From: Owenia fusiformis
Lineage: Eukaryota; Annelida; Polychaeta; Sabellida; Oweniidae
Assembly (NCBI GenBank): GCA_903813345.2
Contig: CAIIXF020000003.1
Span: 6,099,815 to 6,163,814, forward strand
Length of the DNA: 64,000 nt
Reading direction: 5' to 3'
Positions 26,001 through 33,932 of this stretch are shown here, in pieces. Each line of letters opens with the position of its first letter. Position 1 is the stretch's first letter. A program made the position numbers and the translations under genes. The notes under the pieces are model-generated. The model saw only the letters and a list, made by a program, of their open reading frames with translations. It was not told the origin of the DNA and searched no databases.

Positions 26001-28313
26001 TGGTACTGGCCCATTGTAATGGTAGGTATTCTATATAAACTGTTCCATGCATGGCCAGTTCTTATGTCACCATCAGGAAGAGATGATAGTAACGTGACAT
26101 GATTCACATTGAGCGTGATTGGTTGATATCTGTGGTCAGCTTCTGTAACAAATTGTTGTAGTTTTGAAATCCTATCCATAAGAACTTACCTAGGTGACAC
26201 ATCTTGTCATGTTAATGCCTTACCTAGGTGAGATATTTTGCCTTCTATGATGAAGCTTTAGACCAATTAAATTGCTTGTTTTCAATTCACTTTATACATC
26301 TTAATAATGTATGGCTTTGTTTTTGAGGATTGGGATGGGGTATGGGTCAATCTGAAAATAGATATCAAGTTATTGAATAATATAATGCTATAAAGCATAC
26401 AATAAGCATCCCATATAAAAACAATATGGCCACTCTACGTAAGTCAACTGGATCAGTCCATTTTTGAGAAATAAGGGAAATTCCAGTTTATTGAAATCGT
26501 CTTGGAGATAAAATAATCCAGTTACAATAATTCTGTAAACATTGAGAGAGTGAATTATCCAAAGGATGCATGTGCATCAGTGAATAAACATGTAAATCCT
26601 TGTGTTAAAATTGCTTTGTTTCACAAGGAAAAATCATTTGATGCAATCGGAGTGTAGTATGGTAAGCCAATGGGGATTCAGGGTACTCAGATGATCTGAT
26701 TTTTGTTTGAATTATTATTCTTCAGAGGAGGTAAATGATATCCCAGCATCCCCTGTGTTCAAGTGTACAATGGAGGAGGCATCATGTTCCATAAAGAATA
26801 CTGGTCAATTTGATTGGTCAGTTGGCCAAGGAGCCACAGGACAGAGTAACACTGGACCAACCACAGATGCCACATATAAAAATTCAAATGGTATGCACAC
26901 ATTTGCATTTTCCTGCCAAAAAAGATTTATCAACAATTTTTAATAATCTGACTTTCAGCAATGTTCAGACTGTCCAACTTGTTCTAATAGCATGGATGCT
27001 ACCTGTAAGATTGTGAAATAATATGAAATACATTCAGCGGGCAAGAATCGACAAAGCATGAAACATCTGAACACAAAACATTTTACCTTTCAGGGCATTA
27101 CCTGTACATAAACACACAATTTCGCAACACAGGAGACAAAGCAAGGCTGCAACTTCCCTCTATAAAAGATGGTTCTGCATATCTTCACTTCAACTATCAC
27201 ATGTATGGACAGGACATCAATACCCTCACAGTGTACCTTAATGAAGGTGCTGAGGTACCAATATGGAGCATGAAAGGTAGGGCATTGAATGGGTGATAAA
27301 GCATTGTGTATAAAGGGTTAGGGCATTGAATAGGTGATATAGCATTGTACATAAAGGGTAGGGCATTGAATAGGACATATTATGTAAAGTATTCTGTAAG
27401 GGTATTGAATTGTATATATGAGGGCATTTTGTATAAAGGGTAGGTCGTTGAATATGAAATAAACTATTGTGTACAACGTAGGGCATTGAATAGGTGATAA
27501 AGCATTGTGTATATAGGGAAGGGCATTGAATAGGAGACGAAGCATTATGTATTAAGGGTAGGGCATTGAATAGGAGATAAAGCATTTGTATAAAGGGTAG
27601 GGCATTGAATAGGAGATAAAACATTGTGTATAAAGGGTAGGGCATTGAATAGGAGATAAAGCAATGTGTATAAAGGGTAGGGCATTGAATAGGAGATAAA
27701 GCATTTGTATAAAAGGGAGGGCATTGAATAGGATAAAAAGGTTGTGTATACGGGTAGGGCTTTGAATAGGAGATAAAGCATTGTGTATAAAGACTATGGC
27801 TTTTAAATAGAAGATAAAACATTTTATATAAAAGGTAGGGCATTGAATATGAGATAAAGCAATGTGTATAAAGGGTAGGGCTTTGAATAAGAGATAACAA
27901 CCATGCAGCACTCATGTGATTTCATGCATTTTGTTGTAGGTGATCAAGGCAACACTTGGCACCAGGCTAGTATCCCAGTGACTGGAACGGCCAAATACTC
28001 TCTCACCATAGAAGCTACAGCAGGCAGACTGGGAGAGATAGCCATCGATGATATCATGTATTCCGCAAGAGGTATGTACCATTTTGTTTTATTGTTGTTA
28101 TATCACTGTCATGCTTGCCATTTTCATATTAAGCAAACCCAATACAGCATGCATTACTCAAAATTTGAAACAAATGAAATTACAACCACAAAATGGTTGA
28201 ATGATGCCAGTTAAAGTGACTCAGTGCATATTTTTCAGTGTTCTTAAGCAAAATAAAGACTTATTTTTCATCTCCCATTTCTTTCCAAAGGATTGATATG
28301 TACTCAAACTTGA
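1977..28313 (+). CDS. Secreted multi-MAM, two-WAP-domain protein (28 coding exons)
   Basis: Exons read from GT/AG borders, open frame and MAM homology: 1977-2046, 2559-2768, 5096-5284, 5958-6104, 6339-6557, 6964-7081, 7468-7544, 7938-8099, 8739-9146, 9285-9464, 9933-10067, 10670-10831, 11235-11396, 11730-11930, 12910-13101, 18248-18778, 19201-19407, 20489-20647, 21052-21294, 21698-21883, 22245-22388, 23710-23898, 24526-24726, 25884-26021, 26726-26890, 27094-27276, 27940-28071, 28291-28313. They sum to 5,133 nt, 1,710 aa plus stop. All introns are phase 1 except intron 6 (phase 2). Order: signal peptide, MAM1-3, WAP1-2, MAM4-8, with Thr-rich linkers before MAM3, MAM5 and MAM6. I see no membrane segment, so the product should be secreted. 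MAM domains are known as extracellular interaction or adhesion modules, and WAP domains often inhibit proteases; the role here is inferred only. Stops precede the chosen ATG in frame. The very short last exon is the least certain. Confidence 0.9.
2559..6104 (+). CDS. Exons 2-4: MAM domain 1
   Basis: Three phase 1-1 exons (210, 189 and 147 nt). The N-terminal part carries [10 protein letters not shown] and the [10 protein letters not shown] turn. The middle part has [12 protein letters not shown]. The last part has GDIALDDI followed by GNC. All four canonical MAM cysteines are present. Intron 2 holds a truncated LINE. Confidence 0.92.
3205..4727 (-). mobile_element. 5'-truncated non-LTR retrotransposon (LINE) in intron 2
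   Basis: An open frame (4725-3331) encodes the C-terminal half of a LINE polymerase: [13 protein letters not shown], the catalytic [11 protein letters not shown], and a C-terminal [16 protein letters not shown] zinc-knuckle region. The 3' end is an (AAAT)n tail at about 3205. The 6-bp direct repeat aatgat flanks it (3199-3204 and 4728-4733), and the 5' part is missing. With an intact frame of 464 codons it looks fairly young. The clade was not assigned. Confidence 0.88.
5455..5700. repeat. Possible dispersed repeat shared with about 26062-26270
   Basis: Both intronic stretches have gtcacca near one side, then taggtg-acat-type sequence and tgtcatgttaatgcctta. Only part of the similarity is certain by eye. 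Confidence 0.35.
6339..8099 (+). CDS. Exons 5-8: divergent MAM domain 2
   Basis: Exon 5 encodes the N-terminal third, with SCDFANPGW and a second cysteine at NNGCGN. Exons 6 and 7 split the middle third at a phase-2 intron, the only one in the gene. Exon 8 encodes the last third with [10 protein letters not shown] in place of the usual GDIAIDDI motif. Exons 6-8 contain no cysteine, so the second disulfide of the MAM fold must be absent. All joins keep the frame open. Confidence 0.82.
7333..7377. repeat. 45-bp near-perfect inverted repeat in intron 6
   Basis: ttatcccgtgccaggacta pairs with tagtcctggtacgggataa, one mismatch and almost no loop. It can form a cruciform or RNA hairpin. Confidence 0.85.
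8739..10067 (+). CDS. Exons 9-11: Thr/Lys/Gln linker and MAM domain 3
   Basis: Exon 9 opens with about 70 residues of repeated KQPTTT or KQPTTTS, a likely O-glycosylated stalk, then starts MAM3 ([10 protein letters not shown]). Exons 10 and 11 supply WYHMFGED and [10 protein letters not shown]. Cysteines 3 and 4 are both missing, as in MAM2. The antisense strand of the linker is also open, but that only reflects the ACA/CAA-rich codons. Confidence 0.9.
10076..10235 (+). repeat. 49-bp tandem repeat just inside intron 11
   Basis: About three and a half units built from caagttaaat-like decamers, starting within about 10 nt of the exon 11 donor (10068). Confidence 0.8.
10487..10626. mobile_element. 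MITE of the acaggttttactg family, intron 11
   Basis: Ends cagtgaaacctgt / acaggttttactg, with ggaacac repeats inside. It lies only about 45 bp upstream of exon 12. Confidence 0.7.
10670..11396 (+). CDS. Exons 12-13: two WAP (four-disulfide core) domains
   Basis: Two 162-nt phase 1-1 exons (10670-10831 and 11235-11396) encode related 54-residue modules. Each has eight cysteines, with the VEDC or [19 protein letters not shown] and final C signatures. The Cys-Cys pair and x3 spacings at the C-terminal end fit the WAP family; the gap between cysteines 3 and 4 is longer than usual. WAP domains are commonly serine-protease inhibitors or antimicrobial; no inhibitory loop can be assigned here. The two exons look like a tandem duplication. 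Confidence 0.85.
11730..18390 (+). CDS. Exons 14, 15 and first part of 16: MAM domain 4
   Basis: Exon 14 (11730-11930) gives [11 protein letters not shown] and [13 protein letters not shown]. Exon 15 (12910-13101) gives [17 protein letters not shown]. Exon 16 starts at 18248 with [10 protein letters not shown], then [10 protein letters not shown] and GACAG. All four cysteines are present. The exon 14 donor (gtactt) is weak. Between exons 15 and 16 lies a 5.1-kb intron, most of which is the 127-bp array grown from exon 15's own end. Confidence 0.88.
12989..17938 (+). repeat. 39-unit tandem array built from the 3' end of exon 15 plus its 5' splice site
   Basis: The unit is 127 bp: 113 bp of exon 15 (12989-13101) plus 14 bp of intron (gtaagaacatttat). 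It occurs 39 times: 36 units of 127 bp and three of 126 bp, exactly 4,950 bp, followed by a 12-bp partial unit. Units differ at a few sites (ttcctc/tgcctc, gacata/gatgta, gctaga/gctaaa, ctcagc/ctctgc). Each unit ends its exon-like part with acag|gtaaga, a good donor. Unit joins fall at acaag, a short match between exon and intron, suggesting how the first duplication formed. Read straight through, the frame shifts by one per 127-bp unit and soon stops at the tga after gggaag. Confidence 0.95.
18391..20647 (+). CDS. Rest of exon 16, exons 17-18: Thr-rich linker and MAM domain 5
   Basis: Exon 16 runs on to 18778 through a Thr/Lys/Pro/Ser linker (repeats of TTTKPSS) and the start of MAM5. Exons 19201-19407 and 20489-20647 finish it with [17 protein letters not shown] and a C-terminal GC. 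In MAM5 the first cysteine pair is missing (TDFESGFNG where others have CDFE..C) while the second pair is kept. A 740-bp palindromic element sits in the intron between exons 17 and 18. Confidence 0.88.
18868..19062. mobile_element. MITE of the acaggttttactg family, intron 16
   Basis: Left end cagtaaaacaaat, right end atatacaggttttactg. The inside shares ggtgttcac with the 505-972 copies. Confidence 0.55.
19617..20356. mobile_element. 740-bp imperfect palindrome (foldback element), copy 1
   Basis: Ends gttgcaaagga and tcctttgcaac are complementary, as are inner landmarks (atggtgaa, tttccgaac, ctctcaatatt, tttggttgattttaaaaaa). The whole element is a long hairpin centred near 19990. It lies in intron 17 of the MAM/WAP gene. 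Confidence 0.85.
21052..22388 (+). CDS. Exons 19-21: Thr/Pro linker and MAM domain 6
   Basis: Exon 19 is taken from the acceptor ending at 21051, because the alternative AG at 21035 reads into a stop after eight codons. It encodes a short Thr/Pro/Ser stretch, then [12 protein letters not shown]. Exon 20 (21698-21883) gives [11 protein letters not shown]. Exon 21 (22245-22388) gives [10 protein letters not shown] and GLC. All four cysteines are present. Confidence 0.87.
21935..22180 (+). repeat. Short tandem repeat near the 5' end of intron 20
   Basis: Degenerate repeats of tgatttgtgatacaatat with varied spacing, beginning about 50 nt after the exon 20 donor. Confidence 0.8.
22689..23578. mobile_element. 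890-bp TIR element in intron 21 of the MAM/WAP gene
   Basis: Ends gtgtcgcaaaaaggtggcgc and gcgcgaccttcttgcgacac are complementary with few mismatches. The inside contains ggaggacgaaagg twice and no credible coding frame. Confidence 0.7.
23710..26021 (+). CDS. Exons 22-24: MAM domain 7
   Basis: Phase 1-1 exons of 189, 201 and 138 nt. Key residues are [12 protein letters not shown], a [15 protein letters not shown] turn, [21 protein letters not shown] and a final HC. The domain is complete. The preceding intron holds an 890-bp terminal-inverted-repeat element. Confidence 0.9.
24285..24365 (+). repeat. Short tandem repeat in intron 22
   Basis: gcaggatattcaatgcatat with ttgtacat, two to three units. 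Confidence 0.6.
25510..25577. mobile_element. MITE of the acaggttttactg family, intron 23
   Basis: Right end ttacaggttttactgta. The body carries gtgttccactt as in the 10487 copy. The left end is diverged. Confidence 0.5.
26726..28313 (+). CDS. Exons 25-28: MAM domain 8 and C-terminus
   Basis: Exon 25 gives [12 protein letters not shown]. Exon 26 gives [12 protein letters not shown] without the usual third cysteine. Exon 27 gives [11 protein letters not shown] chose a last exon at 28291-28313 (LICTQT, stop) because of its strong pyrimidine tract and because it places a cysteine where MAM domains end. That cysteine would lack its usual partner, so a second acceptor ending at 28809 (adding DFGK, stop at 28823) is a real alternative. 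Confidence 0.75.
27277..27897 (+). repeat. 40-bp tandem repeat starting at the exon 26 donor
   Basis: About 15 units of a 40-bp sequence containing gtagggcattgaatagg and gataaagcattgtg. The first unit starts at the 5' splice site itself (aaag|gtaggg), and most later units keep aagggtaggg, so the donor motif is copied again. The repeated antisense reading frames here are artefacts of the array. Confidence 0.9.
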
Positions 28314-28411
28314 TCATTTGACACCAAGACAGCTCAAATGGCCACATTGGAGCTTATAATAGATTATCAAAAATATTTTCGATCTGTTTAAGTTTTGTCA
28401 GTTTTATTCCA

Positions 28412-28417
28412 AATAAA
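28412..28417 (+). terminator. Candidate polyadenylation signal of the MAM/WAP gene
   Basis: AATAAA about 100 nt after the preferred stop codon at 28313. It would cut off the alternative last exon at 28810, so it supports the preferred model if used. Confidence 0.5.
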
Positions 28418-28419
28418 AT

Positions 28420-29240
28420 TGAAAGATGGCAGAGGTACTCATACTACCATGTTAGTCATTCATATTTGGTCTATGTGTGAACCAAATACGCCATCTATTC
28501 ATTCAAGAGAAATTTAAAAGCACGTGAGTGAAGACACTACATGTGGAATTACATGTGCCGATCTATGAACTTATCAAGCTGTTTTGTCAAAATGAGGATG
28601 GAAAGCTTAACTGTGATATAATAAAACCAAGTATGACTTTTCTCCCTCGTAGGATAAAACTGATATCACATTCAATTTCTGGTGAATTGCAGTGTCAAAA
28701 TTACTTATTTACAAAAGTTTAGAAACTATAGGAAACCCTTCCTTTATATTCTAACACAGATTGTATAATACTAGAAAACGATATACCATTTTTCTCAGCT
28801 TTCTTTTAGATTTTGGCAAATGAAATGAGGCTCATTTTTAGTTTTCCTTTAAAGTTAGTTGTTGGTACATGTATATGGATTTTTTGAATATGTGTTAGGA
28901 TTGATAGTTGAAGTGCTAGAAATATGGAATAGCTTGGTCTTATATTAGAAACTGCAGCTTGACATAAGAAAGATTGGGAGAAGTTGTTATTAAACTTAAT
29001 CATGTAACATCTGCCATTTTGGTGTAATCTGATTGTTTCCATCTCCTCTATTCTCTACGCAATTTGTTTGTCACATGAGAAAAACCACTGTTCAAGACAT
29101 TATAGAAATGTTTTATTTACATAAACTCAAGAATTACATGTACCAATAGAGGGACTTCGAGAAAATCTTTCCATTTTTTGGTGAACCAAGCCCAGTACAT
29201 GTAATGAGATTTCACATTTATTGGAAATAATGCACAAGAT
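28420..29240. other. Convergent intergenic gap
   Basis: About 0.8 kb between the 3' ends of the MAM/WAP gene and the small secreted-peptide gene. Apart from the alternative last-exon acceptor at 28809 I see nothing coding or repeated. Confidence 0.5.
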
Positions 29241-29267
29241 GATAAACTCATAGTACTGTATTTAGTA

Positions 29268-29273
29268 TTTATT
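29268..29273 (-). terminator. Polyadenylation signal of the small secreted-peptide gene
   Basis: AATAAA on the minus strand about 32 nt after the stop codon, at a normal distance for a short 3' UTR. Confidence 0.6.
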
Positions 29274-29304
29274 TCCTATTGATATCAGGATGTACAGTAT
29301 ATGA

Positions 29305-29535
29305 TTATTTCTTGGGACATGGGTCGCACATTTCACTTGTTCTTAAATCTTCAGGTGTGGAAAGACATTCCGCCAAGTTTGAATCTGAACAATCACAATC
29401 TTCAGGTTTGCAAGAGCCTGCAATATCATATTTATATTGTTCGCAGATACACACGTCGCCGAAGGCACTGCTCTGTTTCACTACCATAGCAACACAGACT
29501 GTCATCAAAAGCAAACAAGCCAATTTGGCAGACAT
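29305..29535 (-). CDS. Small secreted cysteine-rich peptide (76 aa)
   Basis: The ATG at 29535 lies 13 nt after a strong 3' splice site (ttatttcag, exon from 29548). The product has a signal peptide (MSAKLACLLLMTVCVAMVV) ending near KQSSA, then a mature acidic part of about 52 residues with eight cysteines spaced C-x-C-x10-C-x4-C-x-C-x7-C-x12-C-x2-C. The stop TAA is at 29305-29307. An upstream in-frame ATG at 29592 lies in the intron and is not used in this model. I cannot name the family: single-VWC-like, toxin-like and antimicrobial peptides are all possible. The gene converges on the MAM/WAP gene, whose end is about 0.9 kb away. Confidence 0.72.
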   Translation of the reverse strand: MSAKLACLLLMTVCVAMVVKQSSAFGDVCICEQYKYDIAGSCKPEDCDCSDSNLAECLSTPEDLRTSEMCDPCPKK

Positions 29536-30027
29536 CTTCAGACTTATTCTGAAATAAATAGAAATAACAAAATGCATTTTCACAGTTATCAAATTCTTTT
29601 GTCACTTTAGGCCCAGTTGAAGCATCTCCCATGGGATTTCATTTGCTTTTAAAATAAGTCAAATTGTTCTGTACTTCATATTATTTAAGCTTTACAGTGG
29701 ACTTTCATTTTGTAGCCCAGGGCTTTATCATGAAAAAAACCCTTTTCTCCAGTAGAATGCATACTTGCTTTGAGGTGCTCATTCTGATATTAGTGACCTA
29801 AGTTGGTCAAGGTTAGGGTGAAAGATTTTAATCATACATTAGGGGAACTGTACATGGTTAACAAAGGTTAAAAAAGCATAATCAGGCTAATGCAAAAAGT
29901 AGTTGTTTTTATGTTAAAATAACAAATTGATTTAGATTTGCTTCTTCAAGCAACTGAAAATTATTCCTTTACTTATGACATCATAGACTAAAACAATAGA
30001 ACAAATAGATCATTATTCAATACAGGT

Positions 30028-30182
30028 CCCGTAGCAAGGATTTGCCAAGGGGGGGGTTCAGTTTTCAAAAATTTCCAGGGGGGTTCACATTTGACAATTT
30101 TGGTCCAAAAATCAGTTGAGAAGTGCTAAGAAGGGTGATAAACTGCATGATTTTGAAAGAATTTTTGGCCAGGGGGAGGATT
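30028..30182 (-). repeat. Dispersed repeat, inverted copy of the one at 720-925
   Basis: It shares, in reverse orientation, gtagc..ggatttgccaagggggg, the tgacaattt and tgcatgattttgaaag landmarks, and the poly-G ends. It lies in the intron of the small secreted-peptide gene. Confidence 0.8.
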
Positions 30183-30514
30183 CATTAATTACATTGCCAT
30201 AGAAAATGTATCATTAAGCACACCTGAACATCATGACAATGTGATAGATTTGATAAAACAGCAATTTCTATCACTCTTATACACTCTGGTATACTTTTCC
30301 TTGACAATAAGTCACACTTCAGTAAAATGTCATCTAATATTGTATATATTGTGTAATATATAAAATAAATGTCCATTGCAAGCCTGCCAAGGTTGCCCTG
30401 TTTGGCAACATACTGTAGTCTGGAGGCAATACTGCATGATTTTAGTGAACTAAAACAATTGTTTGAATGTAATACGTCTGATAAGTTGAAAGGGGATTTT
30501 AATGAGTGTTAATG

Positions 30515-31060
30515 ATATGTCTAGTCTGAAAACATATGTGCATTTAAAGAACAGATATGGCATTCAGGAAAAATAGCTTCAAACACCCTTGGATGACTTC
30601 CTAGGCTGCAAATATAAATTCCTTGCAAGAACTGGTAGATTCAATTTAAGATCTGAAACCTGTAAATGGAGAAATCTGAGCAATGATCTACTGGACAATA
30701 AATGCACATACTGTTGTTTGAATAGCATAGAAGATATAACACACAGACTCTAAATATGTCCCTATTTTAATGATAACCGTATACCATTTTAAAACTCAAT
30801 CACTAATAAAGATCCAAATGTATCCTTTACCTATTGAACAGAAAAGTGGATTTTGGGAGAAGGAGCAATGATTGGAGGACATGATTTTTTTATTATAAAA
30901 ACAGAGTGTCAACAGATTTATAGTGTCAAGCAGATTTATAGTCATAACTTTTAAACTACTATAGATGTAATCATTTTAATGGATATTTTACCTGGATGCA
31001 CCTAGTGTTAGTGTGTCACTGCTTTAAAAGTGTAATTCCAAATAAATAAATAAATAAATG
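30515..31060 (+). mobile_element. Degraded LINE 3' fragment related to the intron-2 copy
   Basis: Readable residues (SLKTY, KFLARTGRFNL, C..C...NSIEDITHRL) match the C-terminal end of the 3205-4727 LINE, and it too ends in an (AAAT)n tail. It has several in-frame stops, so it is older. It lies in the intron of the small secreted-peptide gene, on the opposite strand. Confidence 0.78.
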
Positions 31061-31084
31061 TTATAAATTGGTTAAGTTAAGGAT

Positions 31085-31495
31085 TCAAAATGCAAAAATG
31101 GGAGAAAAGACTAAAGGTTGAACAATTAGTGCAGAAACATTATAGTATACCAACGATCATGGAACTAGTGTCAAAATATATCGAAGTTAGGATATTTCAT
31201 CAAGGCTAACATCTATTTTCATTATCTATAAAGAAACCCATTGAATAAACCTTAGTTCTGCTGAAATTCCTACAGTTAAAATCTTGAAATGTAGTATATC
31301 TTAAAAATCTAAAAGTGGGACTCCTCTTATGGAAATGGCTGAAATAGACTGGCATGTCCATACGTTTTAAGAAAATGCAGTTAGGTCTAACATCATTATT
31401 AAGAAGATGTTAAGCCAAACGTCACCATGATAGCTCAGAAAAAGGGAAATTTTTCTATTTTTCTCTCTTCAGGCCTTGATGTCCCTTTAAATTTT
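31085..31495 (+). repeat. Dispersed 0.4-kb repeat, copy 1
   Basis: Shares gaacaattagtgcag-like, gtgtcaaaatata, atcttaaaaatct, aagtggga and tgatagctcagaaaaa with 59250-59640 in the same order. Confidence 0.7.
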
Positions 31496-31969
31496 CCCAA
31501 ATAATAAAAACCATGAAAATAGAGAAATAACATATTATTGTGAAAATCCTAAGTTTCCCAAGAATAAAAATGCACTTCTGGGATTTTTAGAAAATAAATA
31601 TGACAAGGAATGATATGAGTCAAAAATATTTTAAAATTTACAACAATTTTTAGTTTAGCTTGCTTGCTTGATCTGATTCTCTCTTTAATAAATGATATTT
31701 TATGTGGAAATACATGCTGAAATGACACATAATCTTTTGCTGAAACATCTATGGTAGCCATTTTGAGACATGATTTCTAGTGTTGTCTCACACTCATTAG
31801 ATGTATGATTTTTGCTACACCTTGGTATCAAGTTGTAAGGTTTATTTGATTAAATTATAATTAGTTTGCTACATGTTAGACAATATTTTAAGTCAAATTC
31901 AATTTTGTGATGAAATATTAAAAATAATCAAGAGAAAATGTAAAGATTACATTCTGAAAATATTCTTAC

Positions 31970-32020
31970 CTTTTGTTGTATTAATTGAGGTATTCTCAGG
32001 AATGCTAAAAGCTGCAAGGT
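31970..32020 (-). other. Non-coding first exon of the small secreted-peptide gene
   Basis: On the minus strand a TATA box is followed about 30 nt later by a likely start site near 32015-32020. A donor (caaaag|gtaagaat) ends the exon at 31970. Splicing to 29548 removes a 2.4-kb intron. The transcription start is inferred from TATA spacing. Confidence 0.6.
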
Positions 32021-32043
32021 AAATATTCCAAGCAATGTTCTCC

Positions 32044-32051
32044 TATTTATA
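32044..32051 (-). promoter_or_regulatory. TATA box of the small secreted-peptide gene
   Basis: TATAAATA on the minus strand, in ggtataaatagg, about 75 nt upstream of a good splice donor. Confidence 0.6.
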
Positions 32052-32490
32052 CCATTAACTTGACATTTTGCAACATCCACATGTCTTCTAAGTATAACAA
32101 TCCCTGGCTCAAGTCATAGCATTTAACTAAATATCACCCATAATTTAGTATCTACTAGAATGATTCATGTTTTGTTAGTTTGTCCTTGCTGTAAGTTTGA
32201 TTTGTGGTTATCACTTTAGGAAGCAATTTAATTTGAAGTGACATTTCAAAATAGAATTTAGCTAATCCCCGTGTGATGAGTTCTACTGTGCACAATGTCA
32301 TCACAACATGTAAGTAAATAAATAGTTTATTGGTGATAATTACTCTTGTGTTATAGTAGACACATGGTAGACGAAAAGAAGAAATATATCACTGTGATAA
32401 ACTAGGTTGAGGTTAAGGTGTAGCAGATGACATAAGATTGAAAGATTGTATTGTTAAAACATGACTTTTGTAACAGTAAAGTCTAAGCCT

Positions 32491-32657
32491 ATATTCACGA
32501 ATAAAACTAACTCCTGTCAGCTACCGGATTGACCTACTATTTTATATCCAACTCATTTAAATATGAATAGAATAGTGGCAGGTACTATTCATATTTAAAT
32601 GAGTTGCCCATAAAATAGCAGGTTAATCCGGTAGCCAACAGTTGCATTCACGAATAC
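32491..32657. mobile_element. Hairpin MITE upstream of the small-peptide gene promoter
   Basis: Arms of about 75 bp (attcacgaataaaactaac and catttaaatatgaatag pair with the other side) with a loop of about 14 nt. It lies about 440 bp upstream of the TATA box. Confidence 0.8.
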
Positions 32658-33149
32658 AATCTTAGTTTTACCACATTTTATATATATTGCACTTACATGT
32701 TAAAGCCCACATATATGAGTTATGGAAAAGACTCCTGCACCTTTTATGTCTTGATTGAAATTTCCTATTGGAATGAATTAAGATAATCCATGGTGGAGGT
32801 AATGAGAACTCTTCCTGGACAATATGAATTGTATTCAAAGCAACGTCATTTCAATTGTCTTATCATGCTTTTATTTCTTTAAGGTCAAACCATAGTGCTA
32901 CTTAAAGTCAAATAGTGACAGTAATTACATGAGGAAATGATTTTTAAATACCAATTGCAGATAAAACAATCTACTTGTGAGTTCAATTTGTGACACTGAT
33001 TCATTAAATGCTAGACCTTATACTTCTATTCCAATGTAAGACAAAAATAAACACTTATTTTTTATTCATGGAGGTAATGACAATAAGGGGCAAGAGAGGA
33101 CAAAATAGCTGAGAGCTGTTACTTTTTGATTTTTTGTTTGTTTGTCCTT

Positions 33150-33932
33150 TAAGTCCCCGTGTAATGTTTAAAAATTTGTTTTTATCATTCATTTACTAAT
33201 TGTCATGACTTTAAAAGTTAATTTAGAGATATTTTGAAAAAAGAATTTTTTGAAAATTTCCCGCCATTTTTCAAAAAATGATGAATTTTTTTAATTATCA
33301 AATATTCTACCATGCATTTCAAAAAAGATTATCTTTTTAACACCTATGCAAAGATTGAACAAAGGACACACTATTTCAATAATAAAATGCCATATCTTAT
33401 GTGCCACTTAAATGTTTTAGCATACCAAAAATATTTTACAACCTGAGTGATGTCATCGATGACTCAAACAGCTGGCAAAACATTTTTTGAAAAATCAATC
33501 TTTTCTAAATATGCTAAACTTCAAAAATAAATCAATGTTGATTGTCTTACAAGGTTAAAAGGAAGAATATATTATGTTTTAGATATTATTGTACAATTGG
33601 TTTCTTTGAGAACTAAAATTTTGAAATGCATTTTTCTCTGAACCATTTTCATGGATTGATGAGTTCATTTCTCGCTTATTTATGAACCGATTTTTTCGGC
33701 AAAAAACATGTGAGGATGAATGCTGAACATTAGTATGAATTATCCCTTATTAAAAGATACATGAAACGTCTAAAAGTTAGTTTAAAAGAAATTCATGATT
33801 TTTCGAACAAAAAGTCCTTCAAAAACCACTTTTTGAAATTAAAATAAGAAGTTTCACAAATGACACTTTGATAACATTGGGTAAGACTACAATATAACTC
33901 GAAGTGGTTTAAACTTTATATGGGGGCTTTAA
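33150..33932 (+). repeat. Dispersed 0.8-kb repeat, copy 2
   Basis: Same family as 1060-1862, moderately diverged. It lies between the small-peptide promoter and the 3' end of zinc-finger gene 1. Confidence 0.7.

Noticed and set aside
27238-27915. 225-codon minus-strand frame with repeated peptides
   Set aside because: Produced by the 40-bp array in intron 26; 40 bp is not a multiple of three, so every frame repeats.
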